Shown: positions 42,160-49,917 of the stretch, piece by piece
Numbering within the stretch: the first letter of the stretch is position 1
Layout of the letters: every line of letters begins with the position of its first letter
NCBI GenBank assembly: GCA_016281315.1
Contig: JAEEIJ010000056.1
Coordinates: 62,001 to 126,000 of the forward strand
Direction: 5' to 3'
DNA: 64,000 nt
Source: Bacteroidales bacterium
Lineage (GTDB): Bacteria > Bacteroidota > Bacteroidia > Bacteroidales > UBA932
Position numbers and translations under genes: made by a program
The notes under the pieces: model-generated
Told to the model about the DNA's origin: nothing
Database searches by the model: none
The model's input: only the letters and a program-made list of their open reading frames with translations

Positions 42160-44016
42160 ATGAAAAAGATATTAGCTATTATTTCGGTTTCCGTCCTGGC
42201 CTGGGGATGTCACTTCCTGGACGAGAATATGAACACCCATTACTCCGGCGAAGATATCTTTGGCTCGGAGGCGGCGCTCGAGGCCTATGTGACAGGTTGT
42301 TACCAGGCCTATGCCATCAGCGGCTTCTACGGCGGCCACAACAATGAATGGTTCTCTCCCGGCAGTGCACTTACGCACTGGGGCCTTACAGGGAGCCAGC
42401 TCTCCGACGGCCAGAAACGTTATATCAGCAGCCTGAACCTCACCCAGTACAGCCGTCATCCCAACAACATCGACGTGTTCAAGTTCAAGTATGCGGCTAT
42501 CTACAAGTGCAACAAACTGATTGCCGAACTGCCGGCCAGCCCGGTGGACCAGACCTACAAGAATGAAATCGAGGCCGAAGGCCGTTTCATCCGGGCGATG
42601 AACTATTTCGACATTGTCCGGCGCTGGGGGAATGCACCGCTTCACCTTGAACCTCCCACCTCCATCGACGGGACCAGCCTGCCCCGGGAGAAATTCTGGG
42701 TCATCTACAAACAGATTTTGGAGGATCTCACTTTTGCCGAGAACAACGGCCGTGACTATGACAGGCAGCGGGGTATCGCCGGCCTGGGAAGCGGCCGCGT
42801 GTGCAAGACCGCCGCTACGGCACAGAAAGCCCTGGTTTACCTGACCATCGGCACGCTGCTGGCCCACGACGGCCCGAACGACAACTTCTGGGTATGCTCC
42901 AACGAGGAAGTTTACGCAGGTTTTGCAGAGGCGGGAATCACATCGGCCAGGGACGCCTTCGAGAAAGCGCTCTCCTGCGCCAAGCAGGTGATGCCGGAAA
43001 CCTCCACGGATTCTCCCTACAGGCTGGCCGCTACGTATGCCCAACTCTTCCGTTGGACGGATCCCGAGGACTGGCAGCTCCGCGAGCGGATCTTCGTAAT
43101 CACCTCCACCAACGAACAAGGCGCTTCCCAGCTTGCCACCTGGAGCCTTCCCGGCGGTTACAACAATACAACCGCCAATGTGAACAACAGCCGCATCCGT
43201 CCTTCCCGCTGGCTCTTCCAGAAATGGTGCGATGCTTATGGCGGTGAATTAGGTTCCGGTGCCACGGCCAACATCTACATCAAGTGTGGTGACCCCCGTA
43301 TGGATGCGGCGCTCATCTATAACAGTTACATTGGCCCCAACGGGGCTGTGAGGACCTGTTATCCCGCTTCAGACTGCATAACGGTTTATGACCGCACCAA
43401 GTCCATGCCGTACTTCAAAAAGTACTATGATCCCTCTTTTGACGGTTCGGTGGCAGGTTATGCCGACTTCTACGAGATGCGTCTGGCGGAGGTTTACCTC
43501 ATCGCCGCCGAGGCTGCCGCCAACTTGTGCTCGACGCCAGGCGACGCCTACGGGCAGGAAGCCATCGGTTATGTAAACATCCTTCTGGAGCGTGCCCGTC
43601 ATAAGGAAGACGGTACACCTACGGTGGAACCTCGGGACTGGGAAGTGGCAGCCATTCCGGACAAAGATGCCCTCATCGAAAAGATTTTCTGGGAGCGTGC
43701 CTTCGAAATGATCGGTGAGCAGCACGACTGGTTCGACACCCACCGCATGGGCGCCACCTGGCTCTCCCAACACGTGACCATCCCGGCAAACGCTTTCCTT
43801 GCCCTTCCGGAGCAGGTTACCAAAAACGCTAACGGAAGCAGCAGTTTCCGTTCCGGTTATTATGGGGAGCCCATGCACGGGGATAATAATATCTACCCGG
43901 TAGATCCTGCCGAAGTCCGTAAGGGCCTTCTCTGCGCTTTCCCCAACGATGAGCTGGTATACAATCCATCCCTCTCGCTGGCCGACCAAAATCCTTCGGA
44001 AATTTTCTGGGAATAA
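42160..44016 (+). CDS. SusD/RagB-family glycan-binding lipoprotein (PUL2)
   Basis: A 618-residue lipoprotein (LAWGCHFLDE, Cys17). SusD features: EAYVTGCYQAY, AEGRFIRAMNYFDIVRRWG, YEMRLAEVYLIAAEAAANL, EKIFWERAFEMIGEQHDWFD. It is the partner of the full SusC just upstream and binds the incoming oligosaccharide on the cell surface. Confidence 0.94.
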   Translation: MKKILAIISVSVLAWGCHFLDENMNTHYSGEDIFGSEAALEAYVTGCYQAYAISGFYGGHNNEWFSPGSALTHWGLTGSQLSDGQKRYISSLNLTQYSRHPNNIDVFKFKYAAIYKCNKLIAELPASPVDQTYKNEIEAEGRFIRAMNYFDIVRRWGNAPLHLEPPTSIDGTSLPREKFWVIYKQILEDLTFAENNGRDYDRQRGIAGLGSGRVCKTAATAQKALVYLTIGTLLAHDGPNDNFWVCSNEEVYAGFAEAGITSARDAFEKALSCAKQVMPETSTDSPYRLAATYAQLFRWTDPEDWQLRERIFVITSTNEQGASQLATWSLPGGYNNTTANVNNSRIRPSRWLFQKWCDAYGGELGSGATANIYIKCGDPRMDAALIYNSYIGPNGAVRTCYPASDCITVYDRTKSMPYFKKYYDPSFDGSVAGYADFYEMRLAEVYLIAAEAAANLCSTPGDAYGQEAIGYVNILLERARHKEDGTPTVEPRDWEVAAIPDKDALIEKIFWERAFEMIGEQHDWFDTHRMGATWLSQHVTIPANAFLALPEQVTKNANGSSSFRSGYYGEPMHGDNNIYPVDPAEVRKGLLCAFPNDELVYNPSLSLADQNPSEIFWE

Positions 44017-44034
44017 TTTGAAAACGAAAAGGAT

Positions 44035-45585
44035 ATGAAATACAGATACCTATTTCTGATACTTGCCGCCGCGACCTTCTGTGCCTGCGACGCTACCAAG
44101 GAATCCGGCGGCGATCCCGTAAACCCGGTGAATCCGCCGATCCAGAACCCGATCAGCTTGTCGGAGAAGACGGTTTCAATTCTGCCCGAAGCAGGAAGCT
44201 CCGTGAGTGTGGTTGTGTCCACGGAAGGGGACTGGGTTCTCTCGGGGATGACCGATGGCGTGAAGATGTGGCTGGAAGCCAGCGCTACGGAAGGCCACGG
44301 GAGCGCTACCGTCACCTTCACTTGCGTGGAGACCAACCCTTATGACGACTCCCGTATGGCGGTTCTCACCTTCAGCAACGATGAAATGCAGGTCCCGCTG
44401 GTTATCCACCAGGATGGCGATCCCACACGTACCGTTTCGCTTTCTGCCGAGGCCCTGTCGTTCTCCGGGCCGGAGAACGAGGAAATCACCGTGGATGTAA
44501 TTACTACCAAGCCCTGGACGCTGGAGGGGTATACGGAAGAGGTGAAGACCTGGATGACGGTCAGTCCGCTGTCCGGGGAAGGGAATGCTACCGTAACCCT
44601 CAAGTCCCTGTCCCGAAACATGTCCCTGAACGACCGCATCAGCTCGCTGGGCTTCCGGATTGACCGTGTGCACTGCGCGAACGTGACCGTTGCCCAGAAA
44701 ACCGGGATTACCCTTACGCCCAGCGTAAATGAGTTGGAGTTTGTCTGGGATCAGCCGGAGAGCAAGACGGTGACCATCATTGCCAATTCGGCCCAGTATC
44801 CCTGGCATTTGGAAAGCGCCCCCAGTTGGATTTCCGTGGACACGGATTCCTACACCGGATTGGAAAAGGAAGTCACCATCAGCACCATGGGTGAGAATCC
44901 TACCGCAGCCGCCCGTTCGGGCGAGGTTGTCTTTGCCATCTCCGATGATGTAAAGTGCATTGTCGCCGTAACTCAGCAGTCCCCGGTCCTGAAGACCATC
45001 GTCCTCAGCTGGAAGGGTTCCGGCAGCTACAACAAGCTCATCAAGGGCGGACCGGACTCGCCGCACAACAACTTCCCTTGGCTGGATGGTTCTACGACAT
45101 TGAGCTCCTTCCCTCCTTTCCTCGACGGAAAGGGCGGCTCGGTTGTGGAAGACAACCTGGGCAACTATACCAAGACGGGCACCTGGCTGTTCAAAGATAA
45201 GAATACCGCCGAGTTCTTCCCGCTGGAAATGGGCCCTGCCACCACAAAGACTGCCAGCAAGACGGTTCGTATCTATTACCACAACCACGGCAACGACAAC
45301 CTTCGCTGGTGCAATACCTACATCAGGATTCCTGCCAAGGCCGGTTACAAACTCACCCACGTCTATATCAACTCCTTCAACGGCGCTTCGTCCAAGTGTC
45401 TCTCGCTATCCTCGGACAAGTATGCCGAGCAAATCGTCGAGGGCTATAGCAAGGTGAGTTTCGGAAAGAACGACGTCTTTGACGTGGAACTCACCACAAC
45501 CGAGCCCAACACGGACTACTATCTGAGCTCCATTGCCGACCGTTGGATGGACAGCTTTGAATTCACTTATACCGAGGTCCGATAA
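44035..45585 (+). CDS. Triple-BACON surface glycan-binding lipoprotein (PUL2)
   Basis: A 516-residue lipoprotein (TFCACDATK, Cys18). Three BACON-type domains (about 40-135, 136-225, 226-320) have VSTEGDWVLSGM, ITTKPWTLEGY and AQYPWHLESAPSWISVDT, with closing strands LVIHQDGDP, VTVAQKTG and AVTQQSP. A C-terminal beta domain (about 322-516) has YIRIPAKAGYKLTHVYINS, ELTTTEPNTDYYL and a final DSFEFTY, related in pattern to those at 10955 and 16886. It sits at the surface-glycan-binding-protein position after SusD. Confidence 0.82.
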   Translation: MKYRYLFLILAAATFCACDATKESGGDPVNPVNPPIQNPISLSEKTVSILPEAGSSVSVVVSTEGDWVLSGMTDGVKMWLEASATEGHGSATVTFTCVETNPYDDSRMAVLTFSNDEMQVPLVIHQDGDPTRTVSLSAEALSFSGPENEEITVDVITTKPWTLEGYTEEVKTWMTVSPLSGEGNATVTLKSLSRNMSLNDRISSLGFRIDRVHCANVTVAQKTGITLTPSVNELEFVWDQPESKTVTIIANSAQYPWHLESAPSWISVDTDSYTGLEKEVTISTMGENPTAAARSGEVVFAISDDVKCIVAVTQQSPVLKTIVLSWKGSGSYNKLIKGGPDSPHNNFPWLDGSTTLSSFPPFLDGKGGSVVEDNLGNYTKTGTWLFKDKNTAEFFPLEMGPATTKTASKTVRIYYHNHGNDNLRWCNTYIRIPAKAGYKLTHVYINSFNGASSKCLSLSSDKYAEQIVEGYSKVSFGKNDVFDVELTTTEPNTDYYLSSIADRWMDSFEFTYTEVR

Positions 45586-45598
45586 AACATAAATAGTT

Positions 45599-47098
45599 AT
45601 GAAACGAATCTCCATATTATTCTTTACTGCACTTGCTTCCCTGTGGGCTTGCGACGTCAAGCCCGCAGAGGAGGAAATCGCCAACACCGGTGCGGCCAAC
45701 TTCACGGCTTTCTTCGAGATGCCCATGGGGAGTGGCTCTGCCCTCTGGGAAAACGGTGACAAGGTAGTGGTGGTAGACACCAACAACAGTCTGCATCGCT
45801 TTGATATGGATGCTGGCTTATCCAAGCCGGAAGGAGAATTCTCCGGCACGGTCTCGGAAAACAGCCGGGTGAAGTATGTGATCTATTCCCACGATCCCGG
45901 TTCCGTTGTCTACAATCCGGAGGCAGAGACCTTCTCGCTTGACATTCCTGCGGTTTATACCGCAAAGGATGCGGGGGCCCTTGTTAAGGCCAATACAGCT
46001 GCCATCGGCATCCCCCAGGCTGCGGAGATCGCCCTGCAGTCCATTTGCGGCTTTCTCAAGTTCACCCTGCCCTCAAACGGGAAAACCCTGGAACAGGGAG
46101 GCAAGACGTACAACCTGACGGACATCAAAAAGGTCACCTTCACGGATGCTGACGGAAAGTACTTTGCCGGCACCCTGCACGCGTCCTGGCCAGAGGGTTC
46201 CCCCTCGCCCGTTTTTGAGGCCGTGGAGAATGGAGAATCCACCATCACGTTCTGCGCGCACGCCCTTTCCACTCCGGATGGGGAAACCTTCTACGAAGCG
46301 GGAGACTACTTTATTCCCGTGGCCCCGCAGAATTATGAACACGTGAATATTTCGGTGGAGGATTTGGACGGGAACGAAGCCGTTGCGCTGACCGGTCGGG
46401 CCCTGGATGTACAGGTGGCTGCGCTGTCCAACCTGCACGAGGTGGCTTGGCCCACCGTGGTGATTATGGCCAATTTCGAATCCAATACCAAAGCGGAATC
46501 CGACTCTCATACGAGCATCAACAGCAGTTTCTCCTCGGCCAACCTCTCCTGTGACCGGGCAGAGATAGGCAACCTCACCAATATTGTCGCTGGCCAAACC
46601 CAGAAGAAACACGAATACCCCATCAGTGAGAAAGACCCCAATACGGATATTTCCTACGATTATGTCTTCTGGACCACGAACGGCATCGGCCGAAACACCA
46701 AGGGTCTGGGGAATAATGTCTATGCGCTCATTGACGTGGTATTCAACGCTTATGTGGCCAGTTGGTCCCGGGATGGGAAAAACTGGATTGTGGGTTCGCA
46801 GCAGGAAGTGGCATGGATCAAGTTCCCGGCCTATGACGGCGTGCTCACCCGTGTGGAAGTCTATTACTACGACAATGGCTGCGGCCCTTGGAGCGTGTCG
46901 GCTGAAGTGGATCCGGATACGGGTCTGGGAACGGATAATATGGCCGCAGGACAGATTACAACCAAGTCCGGGGCATTCAAATGGCTGGATATCCTGATTC
47001 CGGATGCCGAGCGCGGAAAGCCCTATTACTTTGTAATGGGCCCTGGCGGCCAGTATCGTATCCGCGCCTGGAAACTCACATACAAAGTCTTTAACTAG
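45599..47098 (+). CDS. Fimbrillin-like surface lipoprotein with C-terminal beta domain (PUL2)
   Basis: A 499-residue lipoprotein (SLWACDVKP, Cys18). Fimbrillin-like region (about 25-285): SALWENGDKVVVVDTNN, VKYVIYSHDP, ALQSICGFLKFTLP, DYFIPVAPQNYEH. C-terminal domain (about 290-499): FESNTKAESDSHTSINSSF, WIKFPAYDGVLTRVEVYYYD, GKPYYFVMGPGG, RAWKLTY. Same two-part architecture as the PUL1 lipoprotein at 16886. Probably a second glycan-binding protein; no catalytic residues seen. Confidence 0.75.
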   Translation: MKRISILFFTALASLWACDVKPAEEEIANTGAANFTAFFEMPMGSGSALWENGDKVVVVDTNNSLHRFDMDAGLSKPEGEFSGTVSENSRVKYVIYSHDPGSVVYNPEAETFSLDIPAVYTAKDAGALVKANTAAIGIPQAAEIALQSICGFLKFTLPSNGKTLEQGGKTYNLTDIKKVTFTDADGKYFAGTLHASWPEGSPSPVFEAVENGESTITFCAHALSTPDGETFYEAGDYFIPVAPQNYEHVNISVEDLDGNEAVALTGRALDVQVAALSNLHEVAWPTVVIMANFESNTKAESDSHTSINSSFSSANLSCDRAEIGNLTNIVAGQTQKKHEYPISEKDPNTDISYDYVFWTTNGIGRNTKGLGNNVYALIDVVFNAYVASWSRDGKNWIVGSQQEVAWIKFPAYDGVLTRVEVYYYDNGCGPWSVSAEVDPDTGLGTDNMAAGQITTKSGAFKWLDILIPDAERGKPYYFVMGPGGQYRIRAWKLTYKVFN

Positions 47099-47100
47099 TC

Positions 47101-49167
47101 ATGCGCCTGATTTCTTGCATACTGGCCGCCTGCGCCCTGCTCCTGGCAGGGTGCAGGGAGACTGGTTTCAGGATAGCTGAGACTCCAGACCTGGAGATTA
47201 AAGCGTTCAATTCCGCTACTGCCATTCCGGCCGAAGACGGTAGCGTGGAGGTGCAGGGGACCTACGAGTATGGCACCGGCGGCGTGAGTTTCAAGGGGCA
47301 CTGGGATCTGAGCCTCTACAACCGCCTGCGTTTTACGGTGGAGAATCTGGACAGTCTGGAGCACCTGGCCCTGGTGGTATCGGTCTGCAATGCGGAACAG
47401 GAAAAGATTCCCTGGAGGGGAACACCTTATGCGGGCGAAGCCAACCGCCGCTTCCACGTGAAGCCGCTGGAGACGGTAACGCTCACCTGGTGGTTCCCCG
47501 CGCCCGTGGCGCATCCGGAGATCGACCGACAGTTCACCACGATGCACAGTACGCCCTATTCGGCCGGCGATTTCACCTACAACGTGGACTGGGCCGATGT
47601 GACCGAAATCCGCTTCAACCAGCGCTGGAACAAGTACGGAATGCGCTACCGCATCTCGGACGTGGAACTGCTGGAAGGTCCCCGGAAGAAAGGCCCCGAC
47701 TATCTCTCGTACAGCGAAGAAGAGTTCTTCCCCTTTATGGATAAATACGGGCAGTTCAAGCATAAGGACTGGCCCGGAAAAATCCATTCGGACGAGGAAC
47801 TCGCCGCCGCCCGTGAGGCGGAGGAGGCCGATATAGCCGCCCATCCCGCTCCCGCGGACTGGGATGAGTACGGCGGCTGGGCCGCCGGCCCGCAGCTGGA
47901 GGCCACCGGCCGTTTCCGTACGGAAAAGATTGACGGGAAATGGTGGCTGGTGGATCCGGCAGGGCATCTCTTCTGGAGCCACGGCGTGCTGCGCATCTCG
48001 CCCGGCAATGCCGTGACGCCGCTCAGCGCTCCAGGTCTGGCAGACCGCCGCAAGTGGTTCGAGGAACTTCCGGAAAAGGACGATCCTGAGTTCGGGAAGT
48101 TCTACACCACCTTCGATCCGCTGCTGGGCAGCTATTACGCCGCCCGCGGCATCGATGACCACTACGACTTCTCCTCGGCCAACTGCTACCGCAAGTATGG
48201 CCCCGACTATATGGACGTCTACAACGACCTGTGCCACCGCCGGCTGCGCAGCTGGGCGATGAACACGATGGCCAACGCCACGGAGCCGTCGATGACCGCC
48301 CTGCATCGCACGCCCTGGTGCGACCGCATCGAGATTGTTTCGAAGCCGATGTCGGAGAGCGCCAAGATCCTGTGGTGGAAACTGCCGGATCCGTTCGATC
48401 CTTCGTTCAAGGCGGAGATTGACCGGCAGCTCAAGGCCCGGGCCGAAGAACTCTCGGATCCCTGGTGCATCGGCCTGTTTGTAGACAATGAACATGCCTG
48501 GGGGGATGCCACGCACGTGACGGAGTGCGCGCTGGACGCGCCGGAAGGCGCGGCCGTGAAAAAGGCCCTCCGTGCCTGGCTGAAGTCCCGTTACGGAAAG
48601 GATGTTCCGTTCGCGGCGATGACCCTTGAGGATAAGAAAGCTTTCAACGACGTCGTGATAGAGAAGTACTACAGCACGATACGCGAGGAATTCAACCGGC
48701 TTGCTCCCGGCCTGCTGTATCTGGGCTGCCGTTTCGGCGGTCATCCGGGCAATCCCCGCGTGATTGAAATCGGCGCACGGTACTGCGACCTGCTCAGCTA
48801 CAATATTTATAAGTACAACCTGGATTGCTTCAAGCTGCCGGAAGGGATAGACAAGCCCGTGCTTATAGGGGAGTTCCATTTCGGCGCCACCGACCGCGGC
48901 CCGTTCCATCCCAGCCAGGTCTGGACGGAGAACCAGCAGGACCGGGGAGTCTGCTACAAGGACTACGTCCGTTCGGCCCTGGAGCACCCCAATTTCGTGG
49001 GAACGCACTGGCACCAGTTCAGTGACCAGGCCACTACCGGCCGCTTCGACGGCGAGGACTTCCAGGTGGGCTTCACGGACGTGTGCGACACGCCTTATAA
49101 GGAGACCGTGGAGGCGGCCCGGGAAATCGGGAGCAGGATGTACCAGCTGCGCTGGGATGCAAGGTAA
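47101..49167 (+). CDS. GH50-like (beta-agarase-type) lipoprotein glycoside hydrolase
   Basis: A 688-residue lipoprotein (LLLAGCRET, Cys18). An N-terminal beta-sandwich (about 25-200) holds SFKGHWDLSLYNRLRFTVEN; a (beta/alpha)8 domain follows. Candidate acid/base: Glu in GLFVDNEHAWG. Candidate nucleophile: Glu in VLIGEFHFGATDRG. The layout, the WWLVDPAGHLFWSHGV stretch and LLYLGCRFGGHPGNP recall GH50 agarases; the GH42 relatives are the alternative. The activity is not proven: many gut members are annotated agarase without agar as substrate. Its stop codon shares a base with the start of the radical-SAM gene, so the hydrolase and radical enzyme genes are translationally coupled. Confidence 0.7.
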   Translation: MRLISCILAACALLLAGCRETGFRIAETPDLEIKAFNSATAIPAEDGSVEVQGTYEYGTGGVSFKGHWDLSLYNRLRFTVENLDSLEHLALVVSVCNAEQEKIPWRGTPYAGEANRRFHVKPLETVTLTWWFPAPVAHPEIDRQFTTMHSTPYSAGDFTYNVDWADVTEIRFNQRWNKYGMRYRISDVELLEGPRKKGPDYLSYSEEEFFPFMDKYGQFKHKDWPGKIHSDEELAAAREAEEADIAAHPAPADWDEYGGWAAGPQLEATGRFRTEKIDGKWWLVDPAGHLFWSHGVLRISPGNAVTPLSAPGLADRRKWFEELPEKDDPEFGKFYTTFDPLLGSYYAARGIDDHYDFSSANCYRKYGPDYMDVYNDLCHRRLRSWAMNTMANATEPSMTALHRTPWCDRIEIVSKPMSESAKILWWKLPDPFDPSFKAEIDRQLKARAEELSDPWCIGLFVDNEHAWGDATHVTECALDAPEGAAVKKALRAWLKSRYGKDVPFAAMTLEDKKAFNDVVIEKYYSTIREEFNRLAPGLLYLGCRFGGHPGNPRVIEIGARYCDLLSYNIYKYNLDCFKLPEGIDKPVLIGEFHFGATDRGPFHPSQVWTENQQDRGVCYKDYVRSALEHPNFVGTHWHQFSDQATTGRFDGEDFQVGFTDVCDTPYKETVEAAREIGSRMYQLRWDAR

Positions 49168-49916
49168 TGGACGGCATTATTTTCAGCATCGAGGAGTTCG
49201 CCATTAACGATGGCCCGGGAATCCGCACGACGGTTTTCCTGAAGGGATGTCCGCTGCGCTGTGCCTGGTGCCACAATCCGGAAGGATGGAGGAGCGAGCC
49301 GGAGAAGATGCTGAAAAAAGGTCGGGAAGAACTTTGCGGCTACCGGATATCGGCGGTCGACCTTTCCAAAAGACTGTCCAGGGACCGGGATTTGTTCCGC
49401 GAAAGCGGGGGAGGCGTCACTTTTACGGGCGGGGAACCGCTCCAGCAGGCCCCTTTCCTCTGCGAGGTGATGGATGACCTGGAAGGCATCCACAAGGCGG
49501 TGGAAACCAGCGGTTATGCCCCGGAAGAAGCTTTCCGGAGCGTCCTGGAGAGGGCCGATTGCACGCTCTTTGATATAAAACTGGTGGATTCGGCGCTGCA
49601 TAGGCAGTATACCGGCGTGGGAAATGAGCCCATCCTCAGGAATCTGAAGACGCTCATCGCCTCCGGGAAACCCTTTGTGGCCAGAATCCCGTTGATTCCC
49701 GGCGTGAACGACACGCGGGAGAATATGGAAGCCACGGCGTCCCTCCTCCAGGGCGCCGAAGGCCTCCAAAGAGTGGAACTGCTCCGCTACAACCGGGTGA
49801 CGGGTGCGAAGTATCCGATGGTGGGGCTTACCTATCGGCCCCCCTTTGACGAAAATCAGGCGCCGGTGGTACACGATGTGTTCACCGGCCGCGGAATGAA
49901 ATTATTGGTACTGTAA
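49167..49916 (+). CDS. Radical-SAM glycyl-radical-enzyme activating enzyme
   Basis: A 249-residue cytoplasmic enzyme that uses S-adenosylmethionine and a 4Fe-4S cluster to put the radical on the glycine of the partner enzyme encoded next. Cluster motif CPLRCAWC (Cys28, Cys32, Cys35), SAM motif TFTGGEPLQ (88-90 GGE), N-terminal SIEEFAINDGPGIRTTVFLKG as in PflA-type activases. The extra ferredoxin-like Cys clusters found in dehydratase activases such as CutD are not seen; the protein has the shorter PflA-like form. It overlaps the previous stop by 1 base and is followed by the GRE gene after 1 base. Confidence 0.92.
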   Translation: MDGIIFSIEEFAINDGPGIRTTVFLKGCPLRCAWCHNPEGWRSEPEKMLKKGREELCGYRISAVDLSKRLSRDRDLFRESGGGVTFTGGEPLQQAPFLCEVMDDLEGIHKAVETSGYAPEEAFRSVLERADCTLFDIKLVDSALHRQYTGVGNEPILRNLKTLIASGKPFVARIPLIPGVNDTRENMEATASLLQGAEGLQRVELLRYNRVTGAKYPMVGLTYRPPFDENQAPVVHDVFTGRGMKLLVL

Positions 49917-49917
49917 G

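Noticed and set aside
49167..49916. Radical-SAM protein as a peptide-maturation enzyme for the small ORFs
   Set aside because: The sequence is of the PflA activase type (CX3CX2C with GPGIRTT), it is coupled to a glycyl radical enzyme, and it has no SPASM or peptide-binding domain.
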